From contig NZ_BNJI01000003.1 in NCBI RefSeq assembly GCF_016587415.1, positions 1,364,001-1,428,000 on the forward strand: a DNA stretch of 64,000 bases, read 5' to 3'. Below are positions 43,727-52,619 of this stretch, one piece after another. Origin of the DNA: Ktedonobacter sp. SOSP1-85 (GTDB lineage Bacteria; Chloroflexota; Ktedonobacteria; Ktedonobacterales; Ktedonobacteraceae). The position numbers and the translations under genes were made by a program. Position 1 is the first letter of the stretch. Every line of letters begins with the position of its first letter. The notes under the pieces are model-generated. The model was not told where the DNA came from, ran no database searches, and worked only from the letters and a program-made list of their open reading frames with translations.

Positions 43727-45640
43727 CTATTCTTCCGCAAGCAGGCAGGCTATGACGACGCTGATGTTGTCGTGGCCGCCGTGGGCCAGGGCTGCCTGGA
43801 TGAGTAGGGAGCTGGCGCGCGAGGCATGGGTGCTTGCGCCAGAGAGGATGTGCTCAATCTCGGGATCGCGCACCATCTCCCAGAGCCCGTCTGAGCACAG
43901 CAGCAGTATGTCGCGCTCTTGTAGCTCGACCTTGAAGTAGTCGAACTCGACTGACGCGTGCTCGCCCAGGCAGCGATAGATCTGATTGCGCTTGGGATGG
44001 GTATACACTTCGTGTGGCTCTATCAGCCCTTTCTCGACCAGGCGCGCCACGACCGAGTGGTCGCGGGTAATCTGCGTCAGGCCCTCCGAGGGGCGGTAGC
44101 GGTAGGTGCGGCTATCGCCCACGTTGATAACGTGGGCCATGGTGCCAATGACCAGGGCCGTGGTCAGAGTGGTGCCCATCATATGTTCTTTCTGGCGATT
44201 GCGCTGGTAGAGCGTAAGATTGGCGCGATGCGTCGCGTCTTTGATGATGCCGCCGAAGGATTCCTCAAGCTCCGCCTCGCGCAGCAAAGTTGGCGAGACG
44301 ATATCACTGATAATCTGGATGGCCAGGCGGCTGGCCTCCTGCCCATCGGCATGGCCTCCCATGCCGTCCGCGACGACAAAGAGTCCCACGGGTTCGGGAC
44401 CAGAAGATCCTGGGCGAATGCCCTGTATGGCAAAGATGTTGTCCTCGTTGGGCGCGTCTTTACGTACGAGGCCAGGGTCCAGACCCATGCCTACACTCAG
44501 GCGATACTGTGGCTTACTGCTGGCCCCCTGGGGAAGCATCTCTTCATCTGTGTATTCTTCCTCCTCCTCAGCCTGAACAGGGCGCGTGTCATACTCCTCG
44601 ATGTCGTCTGAGATTGGCGCGATACTGGCCTGGCTGATATTGTTTACTGTGCCAGCGACACGCGCACGCTGACGGGTGGCTAGCTCTATTGGCGCCGCCT
44701 GCTGTGAACGCACTGGCTGCGGCGTGTCATTGACGGCCTGGGGTAGGGGCGCGTGCTTCTCTATACCTGTGGCGGACTGGAAGCCGTACCCGGTATAGGA
44801 CTGCCCTGAAGGTGGCGCTGACGACCCGGATGTAATCGCTGGATAGGCTGTGCCAGGCCATTCTGGCACCGGCGTTTCTGCTGGGGCCTGCCTGGCTACC
44901 GGGCGCGCGGGGATGATAGCAGGTGTGGAGGAACCGGAGGCCTGCGCGCGGCGTGGCTCTTCTAGCTCCTCCCACGTGGCTGAGGTTCTACCAGCTCGGC
45001 TGGCAAGCGGGGCGCGTGCCGAATGTAGTCCCTCGCGCTGAGGCACATCAACCTCCTGTGTGGGCGCCAGGGGCGAGACAGGTTGCGAGGCGCGTAAACG
45101 TAGCCCTATAGAGGCTGGCTGAGGCTCCTCCTCTTCGTACTCATCATCTTCTATGTCCTCATACATATTATTGGCGGTGACGCGAGCTGCTTGCGCCATA
45201 TAAGGTCTGCGCGAGGCACGCGGCATGGCGGGGGCTGCTGCGCGCTCTGGCTGTGTGTACTCATTATCCAGTACCTCTTCAAGGAGTTCCTCAGACAGGG
45301 CATCAGCCTCGGCCAGCTCGCGGGCGAAGCGCTGTTCTTCATAACGCTCACGCCACTGGTGAAAGAGCAGGCGTAGCGTCACTGTGAGCAATACCATCCA
45401 CAGGATGAGGAGCGAGAGCGAGAGCAGGAGCAGGCCTGTAAAGGGGATCAGCATGGCTGGTCCCTGGGCGCGCCACAGCTCGGGGAGGCGTGGCAAAAGC
45501 GAGGCCAGGAAGCGCCAGGCCCAGGGAGGGAAGCCCCCAGACAGCGTGTAGAGCAGGACGGCACAGAGCAGTAAGCAGCCATAGACCACTACCCTCACCG
45601 CCACCTGAGTTTGATAGAGTTGTTTTAGTTCTTGCTGCAT
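43727..45640 (-). CDS. membrane-anchored PP2C-type Ser/Thr phosphatase
   Basis: A 637-aa protein. Two N-terminal helices (about 15-35 and 60-95) anchor it. A long acidic/Pro-rich disordered linker (about 110-370) follows. The PP2C domain (about 380-637) shows EDNIFAIQ, VVADGMGGHADGQEASR, GDSRTYRYR, CSDGLWEMV and GGHDNISVVIA, so all Mg/Mn-binding Asp residues are present. It would dephosphorylate Ser/Thr in proteins, opposing kinases such as the one at 62401-63321. It is the last gene of a run of four on this strand (48705 to 43727). Confidence 0.93.
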   Translation of the reverse strand: MQQELKQLYQTQVAVRVVVYGCLLLCAVLLYTLSGGFPPWAWRFLASLLPRLPELWRAQGPAMLIPFTGLLLLSLSLLILWMVLLTVTLRLLFHQWRERYEEQRFARELAEADALSEELLEEVLDNEYTQPERAAAPAMPRASRRPYMAQAARVTANNMYEDIEDDEYEEEEPQPASIGLRLRASQPVSPLAPTQEVDVPQREGLHSARAPLASRAGRTSATWEELEEPRRAQASGSSTPAIIPARPVARQAPAETPVPEWPGTAYPAITSGSSAPPSGQSYTGYGFQSATGIEKHAPLPQAVNDTPQPVRSQQAAPIELATRQRARVAGTVNNISQASIAPISDDIEEYDTRPVQAEEEEEYTDEEMLPQGASSKPQYRLSVGMGLDPGLVRKDAPNEDNIFAIQGIRPGSSGPEPVGLFVVADGMGGHADGQEASRLAIQIISDIVSPTLLREAELEESFGGIIKDATHRANLTLYQRNRQKEHMMGTTLTTALVIGTMAHVINVGDSRTYRYRPSEGLTQITRDHSVVARLVEKGLIEPHEVYTHPKRNQIYRCLGEHASVEFDYFKVELQERDILLLCSDGLWEMVRDPEIEHILSGASTHASRASSLLIQAALAHGGHDNISVVIACLLAEE

Positions 45641-45692
45641 AGGTCCGCTCTTTCTCGCGCCTGTGGCGCTTGTTGTTGAAATTTTCTATCAC

Positions 45693-46478
45693 TCACACTG
45701 TGCCAGTCGCGGCACTGGCCGTGAAGGACGTTATCTTGACCAGCGTACCAGGCTGGATGAGCACGCGTACGCCCGCTTGCCCTTTGTTGAGCGAGGCGTC
45801 TTTGATCGTTGCCTGCCAGGTGGCTGGTTCGGGCGCGTTGGTCTGCCATGTGCGGGCCATAAGCTGGTTGCCGAGGGCGCGGAAACGAAGCGCGTAGCTC
45901 GCACCGCTCAGAGCGGCGAAGGGCACACTGACCAGTTGCTGATTGACCCCAGCGACCCGGCGCATGATGATCAGGTGATTGCCATCGATATAGGCCTTGT
46001 ACCAGTTATTGGCGTTGTGCCAGCGCAGGACCGAACCAAAGTTATTCTGGCCCGTGAATTTGTTTAGTGAGCCATTGATCAGCAGGTCAACGTTGTCGCT
46101 GACAGGCCCCAGCACCGCGTTAAATGTGCCGTTACCATCGGTGATGGAGCCAGCCGTATTCTGGACCGAGAAGATTGCCAGCGTATTGGCGTCAGCCGTC
46201 CAGGTATGGCCATCGCTGGCCTGGCCCCAGAAGCGCTGGTTCTGGCGCTGAAAGGTATCCTGGGCCAGTAGATTTATTTTTGGCGTGGCTGGTTTGCCCG
46301 TAGGTGTCACGGGTTTCTGAGCCACGACCGTAGGTGTGCCCGCTGGCCCATCGTGAAACATGCGCTGCATGTCCGGGAGGGTGAGCGAGCGCTGAATTGT
46401 ATTCGCGAAGACGCCCGCCGTTAAGCCGAGGAGCATCAGCACTAGTAAGAGTGTTATGGCGATGACACGCCTTGTCAT
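45693..46478 (-). CDS. secreted lectin/LamG-fold protein
   Basis: A 261-aa protein with AAGGAAGG before the ATG at 46478. N-terminal signal or anchor (MTRRVIAITLLLVLMLLGLT). A Thr/Pro linker follows, then a beta-sandwich of the concanavalin/LamG type (about 75-261): DTFQRQNQRFWGQASDG, GSVLRWHNANNWYKAYIDGN, YALRFRALGNQLMARTWQ. Such domains bind carbohydrate or act as wall-bound parts. Ligand unknown. The upstream part of the long frame is hairpin DNA (46529-46589), not coding. Confidence 0.82.
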   Translation of the reverse strand: MTRRVIAITLLLVLMLLGLTAGVFANTIQRSLTLPDMQRMFHDGPAGTPTVVAQKPVTPTGKPATPKINLLAQDTFQRQNQRFWGQASDGHTWTADANTLAIFSVQNTAGSITDGNGTFNAVLGPVSDNVDLLINGSLNKFTGQNNFGSVLRWHNANNWYKAYIDGNHLIIMRRVAGVNQQLVSVPFAALSGASYALRFRALGNQLMARTWQTNAPEPATWQATIKDASLNKGQAGVRVLIQPGTLVKITSFTASAATGTV

Positions 46479-46528
46479 GATTGGCCTTCCTTCTGACTGT
46501 GAAATCTCACGCCTGCGGCGCTCGCTCT

Positions 46529-46589
46529 GGTAGGTGGTGCGGTGCGGGTTGGCAGCCGTAGGCTGCCAACCCGCACCGCACCACCTACC
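46529..46589. terminator. 61-nt hairpin with perfect 29-nt arms
   Basis: GGTAGGTGGTGCGGTGCGGG (continuing TTGGCAGCC) and its complement, loop GTA. It lies between two genes on the same strand, so it is a terminator or attenuator inside the cluster. Core shared with 30725-30777. Confidence 0.85.
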
Positions 46590-46595
46590 GGGCAT

Positions 46596-48641
46596 TTATG
46601 CTTTAGCGTGGAGAATATCTTGAATCATCTGGATCGATTGTGGGCTGGGTCGGTAGGGTGAGACCTGGAAGGTGGAGATGGACTGCATGTGGTCGTGAAT
46701 CCAATTCGCCCCGTGCAATGTCTGCCCTGTGTTGGCGTCGGTTTGTCCGATGTAGGCGTTGTTGGCGTTGACGACCATGTCGTTGATGAGCGAGAGCGTC
46801 GAGGGCTGGCGCAGCTGGTCGTCGTTCATCTGCATGATCTTCTTGCCGTCGCTACGCACCTGGTTGAGCCAGCGATTGACGTCGCTCAGAGCGTTGACGA
46901 TATCGGTCGCATTCTGGCGCAGAGAGGCTGGTGCGTCCGGTGCCTGCAAGAGCCCGTTCAGGTGCTTCATAACGTGCGAGAGGTAGCAGGGTGGCTCCTG
47001 GTCGGGTCCGTTGACCTGGATCAGACCTATCTGGGCCAGTCGACCATCGACGAGCGCGGGAGTGCCAGGTGGAAGGTCTAGTCCGACAAAGGACGCGCCA
47101 TCGAGATAGGCCAGGGTACGTGCTGTCATGCGCCGTACATAGTTAATGTCTTTGTTCGCCTCCCAGGGATCGCGCATGCTTGTGGTCCACTCCACCAGTT
47201 TAGCCGTGTTGCGGTAGAACCAGGTGTTTAACCCACCGGGAAGGTTCAGCTTCTCCAGCGTGGGGTCGCTGGCCAACAGGTGGCGCAGGTGATCAAGATA
47301 GCTAAAATGGTTAGTGTTATCAGGCGTGTTAATTGGGGCCTGTGAGACCTCTCCATAGTAGCGCCAGGCGTTATAATCGGGTGTGGGCGAGATAGGCGTG
47401 ACCGAGGCGCTCTCCTCCGTCACCAGGAAGCGGCTCGTTGTGAGTAGCAGGTTGCTGTGCTGCGGGTCGCCGCTATAGAAGAGGTGTGCCTTGCCATTAC
47501 TCACGTTCAGGCGCCCCATCAGAATAGTGTGTGCCTCACTCTGGCTCTTATCTCCTAGCAGCCAGGCATAGTAGGCCTTGCCGCTGGCGGGCGGGTTTAA
47601 CTGCTGGAGGTCGATAGTTATCTGGTCGGAGATGCCCTGGCTGCTCTTCTCGCTGATCTGGTTGCTGCTGGCATACGAGACATCGCCCACGATGGGCGGC
47701 ACAGCACTTGTGGTGGTCGTGGTTGGCCACTGGTGATAGAAGACCAGGAAGTAGCTCAGGCCCGCGACCGAGAGCGCGATGATGGCCACGATAGCCACAA
47801 ATTTGGCGAAAGTATTCCTGGGGGCCCGTGGTGCTGGAGCAAGTGGCTCCTCGCGTGGTGGGGATTGTGTCTTTTCGACGAGCATACCCGTGCTTGCTCT
47901 TTGCGCGACTCCGCTCCGGCGCATAGGTGGAGCATTGCGCTCTAGTATGAGAGGCTCCGGCTCTGACTCCTCGTCTTGCAGTGCCTGGGTGTATGGATCA
48001 AACCTCTCTAGCGCAGGGTTATGCCTCAGTCGCTCGCGTGGTAGGGAGGGCTGTGGACTCGCGACTGGTCGCTTCTCCACACGTGGAGGCACATCCATCT
48101 GTGAAACAGGAGGCATATGGCCGGTTGTGTGCTCGCGGGCGTCGAGTGGCTGTCCACCTGCGGACAATTCCATTACCGGCTCGCTCTCGCTGGCTGTGTG
48201 AAGGGGTTGGCTGATTGGTCCACGTGGTCCCGCGTTGCGTAGATCGGCCTTGAGCGTGTGTAGGGAGGCCGTGGGACTGAGCGGTGCAGTAATGCGTTGT
48301 GGGCTTGTTTGTGCTGTATGGGTGCGTTGGCGTGAGAGCTGACCCATGGCCAGGGCGTTCGCCAGGTTATCTACAGAGGAATAGACAGGGAAGCCAAAAC
48401 GCGTCGCCAGCTGTGTTATATGCCCACTATTGGGAATGACAAAGATCACGGGTATATCGAGCTGGCGCTTGATATGCTTAAGCGCCGAGAAGTCATCTGG
48501 CCGCTGGAAGAGGCGTCCCTGCTCCGCCAGCATGATAACTACTGGCTTGCGCAGCTCGCTTAAGGCCTGGCTCAGGGTGGCTCTATTGTCGGCGACCTCC
48601 AGGTAGAGTACGCAGAAGTCGTCTGTATCACTTCGTTTCAT
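46596..48641 (-). CDS. large single-pass membrane protein with RskA-like outer domain
   Basis: A 681-aa protein. N-terminal 110 residues form a compact alpha/beta unit (VLYLEVADNRATLSQALSEL, PVVIMLAEQGRLFQRPDDF) that resembles a Rossmann or receiver fold without its acidic active site. A disordered Pro/Arg-rich linker (110-285) precedes one membrane helix (about 288-310, FAKFVAIVAIIALSVAGLSY). The outer part starts with a segment like the anti-sigma factor RskA domain (YYAWLLGDKSQSEAHTILMG) and continues with about 270 helical residues. Gene order suggests it works with the PP2C phosphatase and the lectin-fold protein. Function unknown. Confidence 0.8.
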   Translation of the reverse strand: MKRSDTDDFCVLYLEVADNRATLSQALSELRKPVVIMLAEQGRLFQRPDDFSALKHIKRQLDIPVIFVIPNSGHITQLATRFGFPVYSSVDNLANALAMGQLSRQRTHTAQTSPQRITAPLSPTASLHTLKADLRNAGPRGPISQPLHTASESEPVMELSAGGQPLDAREHTTGHMPPVSQMDVPPRVEKRPVASPQPSLPRERLRHNPALERFDPYTQALQDEESEPEPLILERNAPPMRRSGVAQRASTGMLVEKTQSPPREEPLAPAPRAPRNTFAKFVAIVAIIALSVAGLSYFLVFYHQWPTTTTTSAVPPIVGDVSYASSNQISEKSSQGISDQITIDLQQLNPPASGKAYYAWLLGDKSQSEAHTILMGRLNVSNGKAHLFYSGDPQHSNLLLTTSRFLVTEESASVTPISPTPDYNAWRYYGEVSQAPINTPDNTNHFSYLDHLRHLLASDPTLEKLNLPGGLNTWFYRNTAKLVEWTTSMRDPWEANKDINYVRRMTARTLAYLDGASFVGLDLPPGTPALVDGRLAQIGLIQVNGPDQEPPCYLSHVMKHLNGLLQAPDAPASLRQNATDIVNALSDVNRWLNQVRSDGKKIMQMNDDQLRQPSTLSLINDMVVNANNAYIGQTDANTGQTLHGANWIHDHMQSISTFQVSPYRPSPQSIQMIQDILHAKA

Positions 48642-48650
48642 TCATTCCTC

Positions 48651-48676
48651 CCGCTACTGGCGTACGCGGCTACTGG
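48651..48676. repeat. GCGTACGC-core repeat, intergenic copy
   Basis: CCGCTACTGGCGTACGCGGC then TACTGG: exact reverse complement of 12495-12520. It lies between the 681-aa gene (start 48641) and the DMT gene (end 48705). A weaker inverted neighbour (GTCGCAGCTACTG) follows. Confidence 0.8.
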
Positions 48677-48704
48677 GGCTGCGCCCTGGTGTCGCAGCTA
48701 CTGT

Positions 48705-50273
48705 TTATCGGTCGAGGCGGTCGTATGCGGGTAGCTCTTCACCGAAGATGGCGTCGGCGCGCAGGCCCGAGAGATCGACCGTCTGGCGGCGCAGGCGAGC
48801 TTTATTGGCTAGTCCGGCGGAGGCCCGGGCCTCCTGGTGATGCTGCTGAAGCAGGCGCTTGCGTTCTCGCTGCCTTGGGCGCCAGTAGATGCTGGCTGGT
48901 GTCGTGCCGGGCTGGTGACGCGCGTGCTCATCCCAGGTCTCCAGGGTATATGCTACGGCGTGGGCCTGCTCCATTGGCACTTCCTCGACCTCAAATGACC
49001 TTGCCAGGACATCCATGTCAGATACCTCCTGTGTATTAGCTTCATGTTCACGTGGGATGGTGGAAGGGATAGATCTTATAGCCGTGGGCGTATTGAAAAG
49101 CCGGATTAGCCTGCGCAGGCTGAGCATACTCAGTCCCGCGACCGCGATCCAGGCGAGGAGCCAGCATAGTGCCTGCCCGATGACCAGGGCCAGCATAGAG
49201 CCGTGCCCATGCGCGACAATGGTTTGGTACTCCGGCCACACCTGGGCCAACAGAATCCAGGCCGCGGGCGGGAAGCCTTCCAGGCGCAACAGGGCAAAGG
49301 CGCCAGCGATCACACCCAGAACGGGCAGGATCAAGCCGCCATCACTGCCTCGCCAGGTCTGCATCAGGCGATCGCCAAAGAGTGCCATGCTCCGCTTTCC
49401 CTGCGTCGCTGGCCGCTCCGCCGAACCCCAGGTATTGATTAAGGCACCGGCCACGATCAGGGCCCCACCGAGGTAGCCATCCAGGGGGAGAACCTCGTGC
49501 AGGTAGTAGTTGGCGAAGGCCGCGCCCAGCACTGGCTCCAGGATATAGATGAAAGAGACCGTTATTGGCGAGATGTAGTTCTGCAAACGTACCGTAATCA
49601 GCGTAGGGAGACAGGTCGTGCCAAAGGCGATGTAGAGCACGCTCCACAGATCATTCGGGAGTAGTGGATGCACATCCTGCCAATTACCAAAGAGCAGAGC
49701 GATAAAATTGCCCCAGATGGCCATTGTCAGCAACTGAATGCCAAAGAGAGGAAGATAGGCCTTGCCGCGCTGCTCGTGGTCCGCCAGGAAGACATAGAAC
49801 GTACAGAAGAGGCCCCCGATAAAGGCGATCAGCGCGCCGCGCAGGCCGCCGATGGGTGAATTCAAGATGAGCAGAAGCGCGCCACAGGCCGAGACCAGCC
49901 CGGCGAACCATGTCGCCTTATGCAGGGGCTGGCGCATAAAGAGCCAGACACAGATCGCCGCCAGAAAGCCATTGAGCGAGGGGAAGAAGGCCGTGCTCGT
50001 CGCGCTATTATATTTCAACGCCACCGAGAGCGTAAACAGGCCGATGCAGATGCAACTTCCCAGCAATACTCCGCTCTTTATCACCTCGCGATTAATCTCG
50101 TGCCAGGAATAGATAATAATACACAGGGCCAGGGGTAGGAGGGCCAGCATCACAAAGAAGGTAAACACAATCGGATCGATGCGCCCCAGCGACCCCTTCG
50201 AGACCGCGTAGTAGGTGCCATAGAGAAAGGTATTGAGGAAGAACGCGCCACAGGCCAGCAATTTCATGCGCAT
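48705..50273 (-). CDS. EamA/DMT-type transporter with cytoplasmic tail
   Basis: A 522-aa protein; ATG at 50273 with GAAGGGAG upstream. Residues 1 to about 290 form a ten-helix EamA transporter (FLNTFLYGTYYAVSKGSLGR, SFIYILEPVLGAAFANYYLH). Two more helices lie near 310-385, and a polar tail of about 140 residues includes RPRQRERKRLLQQHHQEARA. The tail and extra helices are unusual for DMT proteins, so it may be a transporter-sensor. It is the first gene of the four-gene cluster ending in the PP2C phosphatase. Confidence 0.85.
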   Translation of the reverse strand: MRMKLLACGAFFLNTFLYGTYYAVSKGSLGRIDPIVFTFFVMLALLPLALCIIIYSWHEINREVIKSGVLLGSCICIGLFTLSVALKYNSATSTAFFPSLNGFLAAICVWLFMRQPLHKATWFAGLVSACGALLLILNSPIGGLRGALIAFIGGLFCTFYVFLADHEQRGKAYLPLFGIQLLTMAIWGNFIALLFGNWQDVHPLLPNDLWSVLYIAFGTTCLPTLITVRLQNYISPITVSFIYILEPVLGAAFANYYLHEVLPLDGYLGGALIVAGALINTWGSAERPATQGKRSMALFGDRLMQTWRGSDGGLILPVLGVIAGAFALLRLEGFPPAAWILLAQVWPEYQTIVAHGHGSMLALVIGQALCWLLAWIAVAGLSMLSLRRLIRLFNTPTAIRSIPSTIPREHEANTQEVSDMDVLARSFEVEEVPMEQAHAVAYTLETWDEHARHQPGTTPASIYWRPRQRERKRLLQQHHQEARASAGLANKARLRRQTVDLSGLRADAIFGEELPAYDRLDR

Positions 50274-50770
50274 ACGATAGACTCCCTTCAAGCAGCTCAT
50301 GACATTCTAGGGAGAAGTATAGCCGTTTAAGAGCGCATAGAAGGCCTTTTTTGCGGTTTTTTGGCACTGTGTACTCACCGAAGGTGACCGGGAGGGGATG
50401 ATAATTTGTGACCTGCCTCGTCAAATATTTGGATGTGGTACCGTGTAATTTAGAGAAGATGTGACACTGTATGGTTAGCAGAAGAGAAGGAGAGTATGCC
50501 AGGCTGGCTGGTAAACAATAACTGCAAGCATCTCGGCAGGTAGATGCCAGCGATCCCCCATGATTTACCAGCCAACAGGCACACGTCACCAGAAGCGCCA
50601 GAAGTAGTAGAGAGATATATGTCTTGTAACATGAAAATTCGTTTTCTACTATTTAGTATACTCATAATCCCAGAATTGACAAATCTAAAGGAATCGCTCC
50701 TTAAGCAGTGGTATGGTCTCACGGTCTGACTGGTGAGGGGCGCCCCCTGCCTCTGTGCTTGCCCTTTCTC
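50274..50770. other. intergenic region with an imperfect inverted repeat
   Basis: About 500 nt, no convincing gene. An inverted repeat GGCTGGTAAA (50506-50515) with TTTACCAGCC (50564-50573) has flanks that are also partly complementary. Short frames here lack start signals. Confidence 0.5.
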
Positions 50771-51274
50771 TCAGAGCAGAGGGGTCAGTTGTTCCATATG
50801 ATCGATATCATGCATAATGACCTGTAGAACCACTTCTTTGAGCGTCACAGGGAAGGAATCATTATAGCTCCCTGTTCTCATCCATTGTTCTTTACGAAGT
50901 GCGCTGAGAATCTGGATGAACGTCTGGCGTGTTGTGTGCAAGGAGGTCAAAACACTGCGCAGCTCTTGCTGCTTATATTGACCGAGAGTCGCCAGCACGT
51001 CATTGCTTTCTGGAACGAGGAGTCGTGGTTCTTCTTCTTGGAGGATCAGGGTCGAACGTTGGGAAAAAATGTGCTCGTAGTCACGCAGATGGCAGAGAAT
51101 TTCGATGATACTCCACTCATTGGGATCTGCGGGTGATCGCCGCGTGTGCTCTGGAGTAATGGGGCGGAGCAACGTTTCTAAAATGATGGGGTCTTGCGTA
51201 GGGACCGCAACAAGCGCCAGGGCGTCATCAACTCCATTGGACTCACAAGGGTCATGGATGGGCGTCCTTTCCAT
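50771..51274 (-). CDS. DinB-family protein
   Basis: A 167-aa four-helix-bundle protein. ADPNEWSIIEILCHLRDYEH carries the first metal-binding His region, and the C-terminal LKEVVLQVIMHDIDHMEQLT carries the His pair typical of DinB/YfiT. These proteins include nickel- or zinc-dependent thiol transferases; the substrate is unknown. The ATG chosen (51274) has no clear ribosome binding site, so the start may be wrong. Not closely similar to the other DinB-like protein at 15369. Confidence 0.82.
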   Translation of the reverse strand: MERTPIHDPCESNGVDDALALVAVPTQDPIILETLLRPITPEHTRRSPADPNEWSIIEILCHLRDYEHIFSQRSTLILQEEEPRLLVPESNDVLATLGQYKQQELRSVLTSLHTTRQTFIQILSALRKEQWMRTGSYNDSFPVTLKEVVLQVIMHDIDHMEQLTPLL

Positions 51275-51464
51275 GCAGATTGGAACTATTCAGGTAGCCC
51301 AAGCATAGCAGAAAAGTGGTTCAGCAACAAGCAGCGAGAGCGAGGATGGTCCCACGAACCACAGAAAAGGCAGGTGGTGCTAATTTGGCTCTTATGCACA
51401 AATGGTGCTGATCGCTTGCTAGAAAAGAGGAAATGCGTGGAGCGCATTGGAGCCTTGTCTTCTG

Positions 51465-52067
51465 CTAAAGCACAAAGGGGATGAGCCGTTTCGTGCGCCG
51501 CATATATTCCTGATAGTGCTGGCCTAGATGCTCCTGGAGGACATGCTCTTCCACCCGGATACGATAACTGAAACCAATGAGCGCGCATCCCATGATGACG
51601 AGTAGGCTCAACCAGTTGTTCGTCAAGCTGAGTCCCAATCCGAGCAACGTGATGAGAATGCCGGTATATGAGGGATGCCGAATGAATCGGTAGGGACCTG
51701 CTTCAATCACGGTCTGCTCGGGTGCAATGGCCACGCTGGTCGTGAAAGAGCGACCAAGCACTTGAATAGCGTAGAGACGTAATACGATCCCCGTGTACAT
51801 CAGGACAATGCCCAGCCAGAAGAAGATGTCGGGAGCGCTGGTGATGGCGGTGGCAGGAACTTTCAAAGCTAGCAGTATGCCGAGGAGGAGACCGGACCCG
51901 ATCAGGCAGAGAAGGACCACGTGCGATCCTTTATCTTGGCGCTGGGCGCCAGCACGGAGACGTTTGAACGTCCTGATATCCACGCTCGCTTCCATCACTC
52001 TCCAGATGAGAAAGCTCGTTACCAGGACACCGAGATTGAGCGGATTCTGAGCGAAAAGCGGCTGCAT
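51465..52067 (-). CDS. ICMT/phospholipid-type membrane methyltransferase
   Basis: A 200-aa membrane protein; the ATG at 52067 has AAAGGA eight bases upstream. Five hydrophobic segments and the isoprenylcysteine carboxyl methyltransferase motif in its C-terminal half: GPYRFIRHPSYTGILITLLG, then RIRVEEHVLQEHLGQHYQEY (RHPxYxG and the E-E pair that bind S-adenosylmethionine). Bacterial members methylate lipids, isoprenoids or small molecules. No isoprenoid gene is adjacent, so the substrate stays open. Confidence 0.88.
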   Translation of the reverse strand: MQPLFAQNPLNLGVLVTSFLIWRVMEASVDIRTFKRLRAGAQRQDKGSHVVLLCLIGSGLLLGILLALKVPATAITSAPDIFFWLGIVLMYTGIVLRLYAIQVLGRSFTTSVAIAPEQTVIEAGPYRFIRHPSYTGILITLLGLGLSLTNNWLSLLVIMGCALIGFSYRIRVEEHVLQEHLGQHYQEYMRRTKRLIPFVL

Positions 52068-52619
52068 GTTCCACATCCTTTGCTCTGAAACTTTTGTGCA
52101 CAGCAATACGACGCGTGAGCCGCAGGCCGATACACACTGTTCTTCTATCTTACGCGATCATTCATGGTTTTGGAAACCATTCTTCGAGAAAAACAAAGGA
52201 TTCCCCAGTTCGTTCCTCTATCTTTGACTCTATAGAAAACACATGCTATTATTCCCTCACCACCTGAACTTGCAGACAATCTCTCATGAAAGGCAATGCT
52301 CTATGGCCACCCGTTACCGAACGGCAAAAGGTATTGCGCGCACCCGCTATTGCAGCGCGCCTGCACTGGCCCAGAGCCTCATTGTGCCTTTTTTCAGGAA
52401 CGTGCCAAATCATCCTCTCGCATAAACTGAACAAAATCAATGAAGAGGCTGTGGGCAAAACCGTTCACGGTCTTTTCGTTGCGCCCAACACAGGCCGTGG
52501 AGCGTGCAAGATAGGCTGCGCGGTCTGTTACCTGCGCCCGTTTCCTCGCCCTTTCTTGCACGTATAGAGAGCAGTTTTCATGTGTAATAGTTTCTTCGGG
52601 CAAGGAAGGAAACACAGTG
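52068..52619. other. intergenic region, no convincing gene
   Basis: About 550 nt. Open frames on both strands (for instance 52286-52567 plus, 52394-52633 minus) contradict each other, have no ribosome binding site and are rich in Cys/Arg/Pro. AGGAAGGA of the next gene lies at the end. Nothing recognised. Confidence 0.5.

Noticed and set aside
52286..52567. 93-codon plus-strand frame before the ABC exporter
   Set aside because: Cys/Arg-rich, no start signal, contradicted by open frames on the other strand.
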